64,000 bases of DNA from Selaginella tamariscina (GCA_003024785.1 PUQB01000027.1:254036-318035); one strand, 5' to 3'. Shown: positions 24,367-37,279, counted from the stretch's first letter. Numbers and translations are program-made. The notes: generated from the sequence alone by a model not told the origin.

Positions 24367-24588
24367 TTAGTGCTTGACACAACGTGAACCATTCCATGAA
24401 TAACCATTGTTACACCGGGAAACACAGCCACGCCCATTCCAGTAGTAGCCGTATTTGTTGCAGTAGACACAGCTGCGGCCGTTCCAGTAGTAATGGTTAC
24501 CACACTTCTGTGACACTGCCTGAGTGACTGTGCCGATCTGAACACCAACAAAGAGGAGAAGCATCAAGAAAACCACAAATTTAGACAT
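24367..24588 (-). CDS. secreted Cys-rich peptide precursor, copy 1 (YxWNGxxCV repeats)
   Basis: A 73-residue precursor. The start is taken at MSKFVV (24588), which gives a classic signal peptide (hydrophobic VVFLMLLLFVGVQIG, likely cleaved after TQAVS). An upstream in-frame ATG at 24603 would only lengthen it. The mature part of about 47 residues has six cysteines spaced C-x10-C-x2-C-x11-C-x3-C-x10-C. It is built from three repeats of Y-x-W-N-G-x-x-C-V, with basic and aromatic residues, and ends RCVKH. A TATA box (CTATAAAAAA on the minus strand, about 24645-24654) lies about 60 bp upstream. The TAA stop is directly followed by a possible donor (GTGCGTG). A sister gene lies at 58.7 kb. The layout suggests an apoplastic defence or signalling peptide, but I recognise no named family and assign no function. 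Confidence 0.8.
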   Translation of the reverse strand: MSKFVVFLMLLLFVGVQIGTVTQAVSQKCGNHYYWNGRSCVYCNKYGYYWNGRGCVSRCNNGYSWNGSRCVKH

Positions 24589-24659
24589 ATTGCACAAACT
24601 CAATAATTGCAGAAAACTGTATGTAAATAATGTAATTGCACCTGTTTTTTTATAGTGGA

Positions 24660-25860
24660 GAAATAATTTTAAATAAATTTTAAAATTATTATATATTCAC
24701 TTATAATATTATAGAAGTTATTTATTCATGCATAATACATGTATAAGTATTCTCACAGTATTTATACAGCTGGTACCAACAGATCATCGTCGTCGTTCAA
24801 AGTTCTAGTCAGAATTGATCTTTCTATATCTATTATGTAATACCTAAATTAGTTATATACTAATTATATTATTAAATAATATCAATACTTGTTCAGTCTG
24901 ACAATTTCCATAAAAGAGGCAAGTTTTCTTCTTGACTTTGACTTGTTAACTCTTTTTATTTATATCAAATAGGGGTTAGGGTTTAAAACATGGTTAACTG
25001 TCATAAGTAAGCCATCTTAACCTTATATATATATATATAGTATGAATATAGATATTAAATAATGAATAAGGAATGTATGGAATGTGAATATAATATATTA
25101 AACGATAGATAAGGAGGAACTTAATAATGAATGGGTACACGAGGACTCCTTTTCTTATACGCATGGTTAAAGAAGAGAAATTGAGTAATCTTTTTTCCCA
25201 CACATATTCTTGAAAATAACAAGTTAGATTCTTGCACGTGTGGACTTTGCGTTCTCCTGTGCTCTGTATACATCCGAGACCATGCTTTATACATCCCCAG
25301 CATGTGTGTGTGTGTGTGTGTGTGTTTTGAAAAATATCTACAAATTTCTTAGATGTTTTAATTTATCTCTTTTAATTTTGACGAAGCATCAAGTATTGTA
25401 CTTACATTATTAAATCTTGGAATATAAAATGTGTATATTGTATTAATTCAAAACCCTTTATATTGAAATCAATTCCATGCTATTAAAACCTCACTATTCT
25501 AATAATAATAATATATTATATAAACCGTACACCTGAACTTACATCACAGTATGAGAGAGTTTGAAATATATAAACGTGCATATTGTATTATCCCAAAACC
25601 CTAATTTAAATACATTAGGGAGTGGTTTAAATTAAAAACCAATTTGATGGTTGTTAAAACCTCACTATGCTAATAATAGTATATAACATTATATGACCTT
25701 ATATCATTCCTCTTGACATGATGAAAAATTGTTAGGGTTCTTTGGTAAATGGTTCAAATTTGGAGGAACATTAAGAGACAATGGTGGATTGTAGGTAATA
25801 CAACTTGTTTTTGACCCTATTGCACGAAATGCTTCAAGCATTCACATATACAATCTCTAA
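24660..25860. other. AT-rich upstream/intergenic region
   Basis: Upstream flank of the peptide gene, then AT-rich sequence with (TG)n at 25303-25324. Two similar stretches near 25430-25515 and 25580-25690 (CCAAAACCCT ... TTAAAACCTCACTATnCTAATAATA) form a diverged direct repeat about 160 bp apart. No gene is seen. Confidence 0.4.
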
Positions 25861-25869
25861 AGAATCAGG

Positions 25870-28250
25870 TTGAATGTTATGTATGCCAAACCTTATAAAC
25901 TTCCAGTTCGACTGCCGTAGCACTCGATATGGTTCGTTTCCACTAAATAAAGAGACTCTTGGCCAAACCATGTATTATAAGCTTAGAAAAATGAACCAAC
26001 ACCAGTAATTCACTTTGTACTTCACAAATGGACGATGATGAAAGTTATAGCACATTCCACTTGTACATGGCTCAAGTGTATTATAAATTCCACTCGGACC
26101 AATGGAAGAATGATTATTATCCCAAAACCTAGCATTAGTAGCTCATGGCAAGCGCAAAGGTAGACCCAACTCCATCGATAACACTGAGTCATGACTATAT
26201 AAAAACTTATATGGTGAAGTACCAATGGAACTTTATAGTTCAGTGACATAAGTATATTGGAGAGATGACAAATAACCATCCCAATTTGAATGTTGAAAGT
26301 TTACATACTTCATGATCATCCTCTTGAAAATCATGACAAACCATTTCACCAAACCATCTGTCTAAAGATGATAAGCACTCATTAAAGTGTAATATATCCC
26401 CAACTGAGATGTTAAGACTTAAAATGCTTTAACCATAAATGCAAGACCATTGTTCAAGTGAATCTACTTTGGACAAGAATGTTGAAACACTACCTATTAA
26501 GGAAAAAGTGACCAATAACAGAAGCAGTCACACTAGCAAGAGCACCAACTTTCACCCAACAAGTCAGGTAGTCAAAAGTGATAATAATGTACTCATTGCT
26601 AACAATCAACTATGGAAAGGCCCCATCAAATTAAATGTCACTAATTCAAACGGATGAGAAACTGTAATTGACTCTAATCGTCCTTTCGAAGTACAAGGGG
26701 GAGTATTGCAAGCTTGGCACTACACACAATTATGCACATATCGAATCACATCTCCTTGCAACTCTAGCCAATATAAAGATCTACACAGCTTCTTAATCAC
26801 ATGACAATGTCCCATGTGCCCACCAAGAATAGGAGAGTCATGGTAAGCGTGAAGAAAGTATAAAATGATGATCGAAGGCACCACCAACTGCAAATGATCA
26901 TCTGAATTAGTTTTTTACAAAATAAAGAAGATCATCCTGAATGAGGTATTGAGAATGTAAATGCTTAAATGGTAAATCATCAGCAAGCGATTCAGAATTT
27001 TCAAACCCATTATGAAGCCTTCGGATCCACGGCTTAACTTTTTAAACTTCACGAACCTCATCCAAAGAAGGTAAATCCAACACTGCACCTTGTAAACATT
27101 GAACATTAAGTATAACAATAGCTGATGGCACCAAATCTTCGTATAGAAAATCCACTAATGTTGGAACTTTAAGAACAAAAAAAGAGAGAAGGTGAAAGAG
27201 GAGCTCGAAAAAGAGCGTCAACATCAACTATGGAACTCCCTAGGTGATGAACAATCTCAAAGTATAAATTTGAAGCTTCAATGTTCACCGAGCAATACGA
27301 CCAACCAAGTTCTTTCACTTCAATAATGAAGTGATTATCATTTTGGCATAGGGAACTTTAAAACTGCAACAAGTTTATCATGATTAATTTATAAACCTTC
27401 ACGGACATGTGATAGTCAAGATAAGTGGTGTCCTTGGATTCAAATACACACTTAGATCGCTTAACTTAAAACTAACTCTTGTAGCCGATCCAAAATTTTA
27501 TATACATCACAAATATGCTCCTCCCACGTCCTCTCGGAGTGAATAAAAACATCATTGATGAAGTTTGTAGTCACCTTTGGCATATTGCAAAGAACATTTG
27601 AAAAGCAATCTTAAAAATGTCCATGTCAACCATCAAAACTGTCAATATCCATAAGCAAGGTCGAGCTTGGTGAACCAACGACTTTGCCCTAGTCAATCCA
27701 AAAGATTTGCACTATAAGAACGTAGGTAAACATCCGGAATAATCACATCATTCAATAGGCGATAGTCGATGCAAAATCAAATGCTCCCATTTAACTTTGT
27801 TACAAGATGAAGTCCGCACACCCAAGGACTTTGAGACTTTTAGATAATACCCATTCTCCAACATTTTTTTTTAACATTAGCTTGTAAGATCTTGAGCTCC
27901 TTTGATGATCAATGCCAGATAGGTACTTGATAAAACATAGCATCCCCAGTTAGAATAGAATGACAGGTTGCAATCTTGACCCATACGACAAGTTGAATTT
28001 GAAAAGATTAACATACTCCTTGAGTTAATCAACAGCTGCATCACAACGATCATATGAGAGATCCAGAAAGAAAATGGAAGAGCATGAAGGAAAAGCGACA
28101 AGAAGTAAGAGTGAGACAAGCAAAAGTAGAAACAGATGAATGAAGTGGAATATAAGTAAAAGGAATGGAAGAAGATGAAGGAAACTTTTCAAAGTTACAA
28201 TTGGCACAGTGACACTCACCACGAGTTGATGCCCTCATTCACAAACTCAA
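25870..28250 (-). pseudogene. old Ty3/gypsy pol relic (minus)
   Basis: Minus-strand RT at about 27770-27400 reads IDYRLLNDVIIPD, then RWFTKLDLAYGY, then NDVFIHSERTWEEHICDVYK, then REGLKINHDKLVAVLKFPMPK-like sequence. This is the gypsy RT palm and connection, with many stops and the catalytic box degraded. Minus-strand integrase at about 26800-26640 reads ELQGDVIRYVHNCVVCQ, the second half of the zinc site. Gene order and orientation are consistent with one decayed element. No LTRs were identified. Confidence 0.75.
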
Positions 28251-28259
28251 GGGTTACTA

Positions 28260-28565
28260 TTGTCACCTCCCTCCATTGACATGCCTTACATTAGTAATCC
28301 CCTATGGATCTCATGCCCACTAATACTGTCACCTCTCTCCTTTGGTCACTTATGACATGCCTTACATTGGCAATCCCTTATGGATCTCATGCCCACTAAT
28401 TCCCTTCTTTATCGGGTGAAGCACAAGAGGCCTACCCACGGTGACCTTGATCTACTTGAGTTAAGTGATTCCATTAGGTAAGAACCGTGACACTCACCAA
28501 CGGTGACCTTGATTTACTTGAGTTAAGTGATTCTATTAGGTAAGAACCGTAACACTCACCACAAG
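28260..28565. repeat. two adjacent short tandem duplications
   Basis: A 76-bp unit starting ATGCCTTACATT repeats at 28281 and 28357. A 62-63-bp unit starting GTGACCTTGATYTACTTGAG repeats at 28441 and 28503, with a third, diverged copy near 28922. This may be the decayed LTR or leader of the adjacent gypsy relic; that is inference. Confidence 0.7.
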
Positions 28566-28599
28566 TAAATGCCCTCATCCATAGACTCAAGAATTGCTA

Positions 28600-30960
28600 C
28601 TATCACTTCCTTTTTTTTGTCATAAGTGCCCTCCTTTGGTCAACTTCCCTCCTTTTGTCATAAGTGCCCTCCTTTGGTCACTTATGACATGTTTTACAAT
28701 GTTAGCATCACTATGGTAGATCTTATGTTATCTAATGAGACATTTTAGTTTGATGAGGATTAACCCACTCACTTGGTGATGAGTTACAGTGTTACACAAG
28801 CTCGTCTCTTGTGAAAATCGAACTCAAGTCGACTTCGCTACCAAGTGTAATAACACTATCTCTCTCCCCTTAGTCATAAAAATTAAAAATCAAATAGTGT
28901 TACGAGGAGGGTTCCTATGCTCTTTAACTAGGTGACCTTGATCTACCTTAGTCAAGTAGCGGCACCAGGTGAAAACTGTGACAAATTAGACATGATTATT
29001 TAGAGTATAAAGAGTGCTCTGTTTGTTTCATACAACTACTTGTGGAGCTCTTCGTTCCATTACACAATGTGGTTGTTAACTCCACTGCCATATGCTCAAG
29101 GGCATATACGATGTTCAACAAAGTTGTCTGCTACATTGAAAGGGATAAAAACCTTCACAAGGAATCATCACAAAATTTTAGTAAGTAAACAACACAAATT
29201 AACATTCTCACTATTTGTCTACTATTCATTTGGAATAATGTTCTCTCCACTGGTTTTAAATCTTTTATGGATGTCGAAAAAATAATAATGTTAAGGGTTT
29301 ATGTGGGAGATTGTGTAAATTTCAAATTACTAATATGCTGAAGCTTTAGCACGTTACTACATTGTTAATCCACCCTTAACCAATTACAAGATAGTTTGTT
29401 AGTGAACCCACTATTTTCTTAATTTGGAAGTAGCAAAGTCTAACTAAATGATGAATTATACAAAGCATGTTTATTTAAGTAAAGTTTTATACTATTTACT
29501 AGGCAATTCACTTATAATTGATATTATATTTCACTTCGCTTCATTGTCTTGATAAGCAACAAACAAAGCACTAGTTGTCAATGAAATGAGATGATTTATA
29601 CATAAGGAGGTTTGCACATAGGGATCCATCATGCAATCTACATATCTTCAACACAATGAAATCCTTGAGCAGAAGTTTGGTGTCATCCAAAAGTGCCCTC
29701 AAACCTTCCCATGTGATTAGGCCCTTTTATCATCCCAGTGTAGTTCCACCCACCAGATTTCTCTTTCCTTCTCAACGTGGAATGGTTGTTATCCCGTTCC
29801 AATTTGAGCATGTAAATGACTATTCGAACCTACGTGCTATTCACATTTGAGACATTATTAATGAAAAATCATTTACATAGAGTACTTACAAGATGCAAAC
29901 TGTTGTGTATGAACTCATCTCCATCAATAAACACTAAAGCTCGCCTCTCCTAGTCCTTGCTTCTAAACTTCTTGGCTTTGAAAAATGCTAGTGTATATTG
30001 ACATTATATATTTATATTTAAATTGACATTTTCATGTAATCATGCTCATTGCAATGTGAATTGATGATCACATACAATTATTATGGCTATGTCAACCTTG
30101 GTTGCTCTTATATGCCAGATTGTATATTTAATACTAGACTAGCTGATAGCATTAAGGTCCACACTGCATATGGTCAATAACACTTAATATTTTACATTAA
30201 AAATGGCATTTACATCTGCATATTATAGCATCCGATTTCACACGATGATCACCTTTATATATCCATGTTCGGATAATTTTGTGTGTTTCAAGAATGTTGA
30301 CGAGGCAATCGCTGAGCTATATGAAGTGAAAGGCAAACATTTCGTGAAGTTCTTCGCCTACTATGTTGAAAAGACTAACATTCTACTTAGCCCATATGCC
30401 AAACCCATTTCCATCACATCCAAGCACATTCTCTTATGTCCCCTTAATATGCAACAATCTGAACAATTGACCAATGTGTTACATAGGAAACATTACAATA
30501 TTGTCAAGCACTTACTAAATGAGGATGTTCAATTAAGTACATTACTCCATTTTTAACAAAAACAAGAGAGGCCAAAACACTTTATTTTTCTTTCATTTCC
30601 AATACTTGTTGAACATGTTTATTTAACGATGATTGTTTTCCCCACTGCTTTTCATTAAAAGGAAAGGAGACTAAATCTACATGGCTCAAGAATATGACTT
30701 CTATAAAACTGATTCATTAATATTGTATTGCTTAGCATAAGTTATTTTGCAAAAAGGATATTCTTTAAATTCTTTTTATTTGTGATTTACATGGGAATCT
30801 TAAACCCTAAACCCTAAACCTTAAACTAGTGAATTCAGAGGATTACATGAGTGTACTACTCAGTTTTAAAGATTTTACAAAGAATTTTAAAGATTTTCAA
30901 AGTAGGCATTTTAAATCCCTCTGAAGTACTATTGGAATAAGAGGGGGCACAAACTACCCA
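28600..30960. other. low-complexity/degenerate region without a recognised gene
   Basis: Open frames at 29040-29285 and 30203-30556 (117 codons) have no family features and lie in repeat-like sequence. A short plant telomere-like run (AAACCCTAAACCCTAAACC) lies at about 30800-30825. Confidence 0.4.
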
Positions 30961-31492
30961 ATTTAAAAAACCACATTAGGACATATTAAAATTTAGTTAA
31001 TATAATTGAATTATACAAAATATTGAATATATATTTATCAGATTACTTGTTCTTCCACTTGATTTAATAAATTAAAGAAACTCATTTCCTCGTCTCTAAG
31101 AAAGACGAAGATAAAACTTATTATCTAGAAAATATATCTAAATATTAACACAAATCTGTACCTTTTGCAAAAACCAATCTGGATTCACAGCTTGACCGGA
31201 GAGTTAAAAGAATACATACCATCGATAAACGGTAGATCCTCTCCATCCCTATAAAGTCAACAATGAACTAGCATATAATGCCTGCATAGACACACACATA
31301 CATCAATGTGTGTGTATATATACATATACATTTATATATACATGTGCATCCAAGAGTTCTATATATACATATATATTTATTATACATGTGCATGCAGGAG
31401 TTCGTGCTGCGAAGAAGCACGTTAACCTTAGTTAAAAGTCAACTCTTAATTAATTAAGTAATTGCGAGTTCTAATTTGTTTACTGTACAGCT

Positions 31493-31523
<31 letters not shown>

Positions 31524-32255
31524 AGTGAAACACATCTCTCTCTCTCTCTCACTCACACACAACACACACACACACACACACACAATCAAATCGTAGTGTG
31601 CAACAATTTAAGTACGTGGTCTCTGAACCATTATCTCCTACGATCAATCTTAGCCGTTAATTAGGACTGCAAATGTGCAAAACAAGTGTTTATATGTAAA
31701 TACTATATAGAATTTACATCCATTAATATAACACAAATTTATTTGGTTAATTTAATACTCTCAACATGTAAAAGCTAAACGCATGTACGCTGTATTTCTA
31801 TAAATTTTATTATTCCAGCAGTATTAAGGTATATAATGTTTATGTATATATTACAGTGTTAAAATAGCAATTAACGTTTAAAATTAATTAAGGATTCTCA
31901 CTAACTGTGTTAAACAAGTGGCATCTTACTCAAATACATACATATACATAATTTATATTAAAAGAAGTAGTCTTGTTTAACATTTTAGGGCGCCTATAAG
32001 ATGTACACATTCAAACGTAAATGGGAATCTCTAGTATCAGATTCTTAATAATTAATAGCTTTCACTATTTAATTAATATTTATTAATAATTAAATTAATT
32101 TATTATAAAAATATTTAATTCATATATTTTAATAATTAATGAATAGCTAATTATTCTTATTTTACCATTTTATACTCATATTTGTCGTTTTAGTAAGACG
32201 TGAACTTTGGATGTAACACACCTAGTTATTCATATAAAACAAATTAGTTAATTCT

Positions 32256-33523
32256 CTATTTACAATCTTTAAAGCTTGGACGGCATAGCTCACAATATTT
32301 GTTATCCCTAGATAAATATAAAACAAAAATGTAAGTGTGCAGTTCTAGACTTAATATTTATCAGTGATTTGAATATATATATTGAATTATATATGTTTAA
32401 TTTTACCTAAACATGTAGATGTCTTCATCGTTGGGGATCTTTTGTTTACAACGGATGCACACAACAGGCTCGTAAAACTCCTCTGCTGATGTTTTTGAAG
32501 AAGTGTCCAGGGCATCAACCTTAGTTCCTTCCCAGGTAGTTAGCTTTACCAAGCGAAACCTCTTGGCGGCTGAACTCAAACCTAATCAAATAATAAATAA
32601 TATATATATATAATATAACAGTAAAACCTTACAAGAAAGAATTTGGTTTAAAGTGAACTTATTAAATCCAACACCATCCGAAGCCGCTTGCAGTTTTACG
32701 GCACTACTAGAAGATGCATTCGATCTCTTTCCAGCACCCACTATGAAGGAAAAAATATATATAAAAAATATTAATTGTTTAATTGCAGTAATGCAGTTTT
32801 AATTATATCAATTATAATTGTTCTTATATTTTATTTGCAGTATAGATTAATGAGATAGTATAGAGTCATATGCACTGTTTATGCACATAATAAGAAATTA
32901 TTTTAATTTTCAAGATTTAAATAATTTTCTTTTAAGAAAGAATATTTAATTATTAGCATTCCTAGATTTCGTATATAAACGGCAATTTCATAATGTTTTA
33001 TGATCATAAGATTTAAAAGATAATATAGAATATTTTGAACATGCAGTTATATATAAGTGTATACATATAATATTTTTTTGATAGAATGGAAAGCTTATAT
33101 ACATTTGGAAGGAACATAAATGATAATAGTATATTAAAAATTATGAAAATCACTTTAATCAAAACATTTATATATTAGATATATATATAATTAATAATAA
33201 CTTAACGTGCATTTTAACTATATAATTCAGCTTAAGAAGTGACATACAAGTCAGATTTGGTACGCATATTCTCGTTACAGTGTACACATTATAATACACT
33301 AAATTAATATTGATTTCAATACCGTTAAACAAGTCAAAGATGCCAAACTATCTATCTATCTATCTATCTATCTATATGTAATTATAATATTTGATGGATT
33401 TTTAATGTAGATATTCTTTTTTATTATGATAATAGTTTTAGTCTATACAAAGGGAAAAATTACGTACTTGTCAGATGAGTTCAGGTTGGTGGTATATCGC
33501 CCTTACGATTCCTAGATGAAACC
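32256..33523 (-). CDS. FLZ-like (FCS-like zinc finger) protein, left copy
   Basis: Exons on the minus strand: 33523-33468 (uncertain), 32740-32633 (GKRSNASSSSAVKLQAASDG, FNKFTLNQ), 32581-32407 (SSAAKRFRLVKLTTWEGTKV, then FYEPVVCIRCKQKIPNDED, IYMF) and 32307-32256 (RDNKYCELCRPSFKDCK-stop). CxxC...CxxC with DIYM(F/Y)R resembles the FLZ (DUF581) domain, which in plants bridges the SnRK1 kinase to partners. Splice phases agree. Exon 33523-33468 has an in-frame TGA in the frame that matches the right copy. An ATG formed across the next junction (A|TG) could instead start a protein of about 112 residues. The family call is by motif only. Confidence 0.65.
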
Positions 33524-33539
33524 CTATGGCACACACATA

Positions 33540-33640
33540 TATTGTATGCACACGCGTATCCACGCACGTATATTTATTGCATGCACACGCGTATCCACGC
33601 ACACGCATATCACACGCGTGTCCACGCACACACACGATAT
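33540..33640 (+). repeat. CACGCGTATCCACGCA minisatellite
   Basis: Three imperfect copies of GCACACGCGTATCCACGCAC (33549, 33583, about 33609), CpG-rich within AT-rich surroundings. A reduced version sits in the right arm (35268-35320). Confidence 0.8.
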
Positions 33641-33734
33641 ATACATGTCTAACATTGAGTACGAACCCAAATTGGGTTTGAAGCAAACCAATGACAATTT
33701 CATAAGGTTGCTGTAACAACACACAATGTGTTAT

Positions 33735-34860
33735 TCGTAAAAGAAATCCTTGTGGAGTTCATGACAAACCCTGGTTGAGTTCGTGTTTCTTTAGCAATAG
33801 ATATTGCGTTGGTTGAGGAACACACATTTGGAAATAGCTTTTTGAACACGTCGTTCTATGTAATTGATTTTCGTAGAAGAAAAGTACAACAAAAGAATTT
33901 TTAGGCATGTTCAACAAGCTGGTTGAGACCTCAATTCAATTATGAAAGTGTGTTGGTTTATTATGAAAGCAATTTAACTGCTACACTGTATTCGGCAGTC
34001 CAAGACCTGGCAACGATGCTCTGGAAGCAGAGAAGAATATGGACGAGGGATACTTCACAGTCCTCCACATGTGCGCGTGGAAGCCTGCCGAACTGTTAGT
34101 TCTATGGAACAGAAAGTGACAGGACAACTTGCAGAGGACTGAGTACTCCTTGCAGGAGAAGAGCGGGACTTTTTTAATCCCCCGGTGCTGCAAATTCCAT
34201 GGCAAGGCTATATACCTGCGGGGGTACTGTTCCAAAGGTGCTTGACATAACAGCAGTGGATTATTAGGTGAGGTATTTGCAGGAGCCGTAATGGTGTTTC
34301 TGGAGGAAGCTGAGCATAACATGGAAGGCATACGTGAAGTGAAGTTTGTGTTCCCTTGGTGAAAGAAGCGGTTTGGCCGGGAGATCTTCAGCGCTAAGCA
34401 GGAGAAACGACTGGATCTCCTAGACAGGACCAAAGTTTGATCTCTGTCCTCGAGGACTTCGCTCATGAAGTGCTGGTGGCGAGTTCACTCTTTCTGATGG
34501 TTCGAGGATTACTCTTCCACCGGCGGACATCAAGCGCCACTACGGCAACAGTTTCACCTCACCGATATCGCTTCCGCTGAGTCGCACTTTCCCTTGGTGG
34601 ATTCCCATTGCCGGGGGTTTCAAGTCTTGCGCAAAGGAGAGAAGGCCCATGTGGAAGTCGGATTGCGAAGAGTTCGGTTGAAGTTTGCGAATCAATTGGC
34701 CAGCAAAAACCAATCTTCATGTTGGTCATCGTGATATGCCGTATACCAAGCTCAAACACCCAGAACGGATGCTGTCGGCCAATGGAAAAGAAAGCGGCTG
34801 CTATTGGACCACTACAGGCGAGAGCGGAAACAGCAAATCTTTGTTACATTCTTTTTAAAC
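33735..34860 (+). pseudogene. GC-rich coding-like island in the loop of the inverted repeat (possible B3-type remnant)
   Basis: Between the arms lies about 0.9 kb (33980-34850) with much higher GC content than its surroundings. It has no single long plus-strand frame, but frames that switch. The best stretch (34494 on) reads SRITLPPADIKRHYGNSFTS, then FPWWIPIAGGF, then MWKSDCEEFG. This is reminiscent of the second half of a plant B3 DNA-binding domain (LPP..., W.V, W..GW.EF), but the match is weak. A 161-codon minus-strand frame (34466-33981) shows no family features. It could be a processed gene copy or a transposon fragment; the identity is uncertain. Confidence 0.3.
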
Positions 34861-35339
34861 AAAAGAAACTCAAGTGTTTATGTTATAAAATGAAAAGTAA
34901 ATTAGTTAATTCAATAATTAATTAAAAGGAGAATGTGCGAGTCCAGAAAACTGAGTCCTATAAAACTATCATAATTCATATTATACATCAAAATAAATTT
35001 AACTTTGGATATAAACTTATATTTTGTTATTTATACATGTATGTAGTTTTCATCTACTTACATGCATGTGTATTCTGTATTTTTATATATAATATATGAC
35101 TCGCTATTGCAAACTTGAGCACATGACTATATAACACACAAGTAAACATTTATATTGAAATAAGTTAAATACAGTACAATAAGAATAAGCATGCTGGTGT
35201 AATTTAAATAACATGAATAGAAGAAACATTGTTCAATGTTAAGGTGGACATGTATATATCGTGTGTGTGCGTGGTTACACGCAGTAATATGCGTGTGCGT
35301 GGACACCGTGTGCATACAATAAATATGTGTGTGCCATAG

Positions 35340-35642
35340 GGTTTTATCTAGGCTTAAGGGCGATACGCCACCTCATCAGACAAGTACGTAAAATTTCCCT
35401 TGATGTAGACTAAACATAATAAAAAAGAATATCTAATATATATACATTAAAAATCCATCAAATTTTTTAGATATAATATATATATAGTTTGCATCTTTGA
35501 CTTGTATAACGGTATTGAAATCAATATTAATTTTAGTGCATCCCTAGAAATATGTTAACGAGAATATGCGTACCAAATCCGACTTATATGTCACTTCTTA
35601 AGCTGAATTATATAGTTAAAATGTACGTTAAGTTATTATTAA

Positions 35643-35690
<48 letters not shown>

Positions 35691-36591
35691 GTTTTGATTA
35701 AAGTGAAATTTTTTATAATTTCTAATACAATTATCCTTTATCTTCCTTCCAAATGTATATAAGCTTTAATTTGTTATTGTATACACACAAAGAACACTTA
35801 TATATAATACTGCATGTTCAAAATATTCTATATTATCTTTAAATCTTATCATCAAAACATTATGAAATTGCCGTTTATATACGAACTAGAAGTTAATAAT
35901 TAAATATTCTTTTTTAAATAAAAACAAACAATAAAATAATTTCTTATTATGTGCATAAATAGTGGAACTCACTTACATTTAGGGTTACTCGTATGAGTAA
36001 TTTATACTGCAAATAAGATATAAGAACAATATAATTGATATAATTAAAACTGCATTACTGCAATTAATCAATTAATATTTTATATATATATTTCCCTTCA
36101 CAGTGGGTGCTATAAAGAGATCGAATGCATCTTCCAGTAGTACCGTAAAATTGCAAGCGGCTTCGAATGGTTTTGGACTTAATAAGTTCACTTTAAACCA
36201 AGTTTTTTCTTGTAAGATTTTTCTTTTTACTGTTATAATATATATATATATATATATATATTATTATTTGATTAGGTTTGAGTTCTGCCGCCAAGAGGTT
36301 TCGCTTGGTAAGGCTGACTACCTGGGAAAGAACTAAGGTTGATGCCCTAGACACTTGTTCAAAAACATCAGCAGAGGGGTTTTACCAGCCTGCTGTGTGC
36401 ATCCGTTGTAAGAAAACGATCCCTCCGATGAAGACATCTACATGCTTAGGTAAAATTAAAAATTAAACATATATAATTCAATATATATTCAAATCACTGA
36501 TAAATATTAAGTCTTACATTTTTGTTTTATATTATCTAGGGATAACAAATATTGTGAGCTATGCCGTCCAAGCTTTAAAGATTGTAAATAG
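35340..36591 (+). CDS. FLZ-like protein, right copy (one-base frame break)
   Basis: Same exon plan as the left copy: 35340-35383 (VLSRLKGDTPPHQT), 36104-36211 (GAIKRSNASSSSTVKLQAAS), 36276-36449 (SSAAKRFRLVRLTTWERTKV, FYQPAVCIRCKKTIP) and 36540-36591 (DNKYCELCRPSFKDCK-stop). The third exon is 174 nt against 175 in the left copy. The missing base is at ATCCCTCCGATG (36419-36430) and throws the DIYM segment out of frame, so as read the zinc finger is lost. The first exon is open here, unlike the left copy. Either this copy is a young pseudogene or the base is an assembly error. Confidence 0.65.
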
Positions 36592-37154
36592 AGAATTAAC
36601 TAATTTGTTTATATAAATAACTATGTGTGTTACACCAAAGTTCACGTCCTACTAAAACTGACAAATATGAGTATAAAATGGTAAAATAAAAGTAACTAGT
36701 CATTCATTAATTATTAAAAATATATGAATTAAACATGATTAATGAAATTGAAATAGATTAGAAAATTAAATAGATTATAATATTCTTATAATAAAATTAA
36801 TTTAATTATTAATAAAGATTAATTAAATAGTTAAAGTTATAATTTGGGACTAGAGATTCCTGTATTTTAGTCTTGTCACATACATAAGATGCCAAGAGAA
36901 TTCTTAATTAATTTTAAACATAATATGTGTGAATTGCTATTTTAACACTGTGTAATATACTAATATTCTATACCCTAGCTGTTGGAATCATAAATTTATA
37001 GAACTACAGCATACATGATGTTTAGAGTATTAAATTAACCAAATAAATTTGTGCTATATTAATGGATGTAAATTCTATATAGAATTTACATATAAACACT
37101 TGTTTTGCACATTTGCAGTCACCACGTACTTAAATTGTTGCACACTACGATTTG

Positions 37155-37159
<5 letters not shown>

Positions 37160-37237
<78 letters not shown>

Positions 37238-37242
37238 TCTCA

Positions 37243-37279
<37 letters not shown>

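Larger units (their letters stand above)
30965..33660. repeat. left arm of a large inverted duplication
   Basis: Its reverse complement matches 35225-37795 throughout. Examples: the outer CCACATTAGGACATATTAAA (about 30972) against its complement at about 37765; the GGATGGAGAGGATCTACCG block; all four FLZ exons; the inner CCATAGGGTTT block. The arms differ by substitutions, indels and microsatellite lengths. Confidence 0.9.

Noticed and set aside
30203-30556. 117-codon frame as a gene
   Set aside because: No family features, no splice or promoter context, and it lies in degenerate repeat-like sequence.
30800-30825. Interstitial telomere
   Set aside because: Only about three telomere-like units; too short to mean more than a telobox or chance.
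33981-34466. 161-codon minus-strand frame
   Set aside because: No domain or signal is recognised. Codon pattern and length are compatible with chance in a GC-rich island; kept only as part of the island description.
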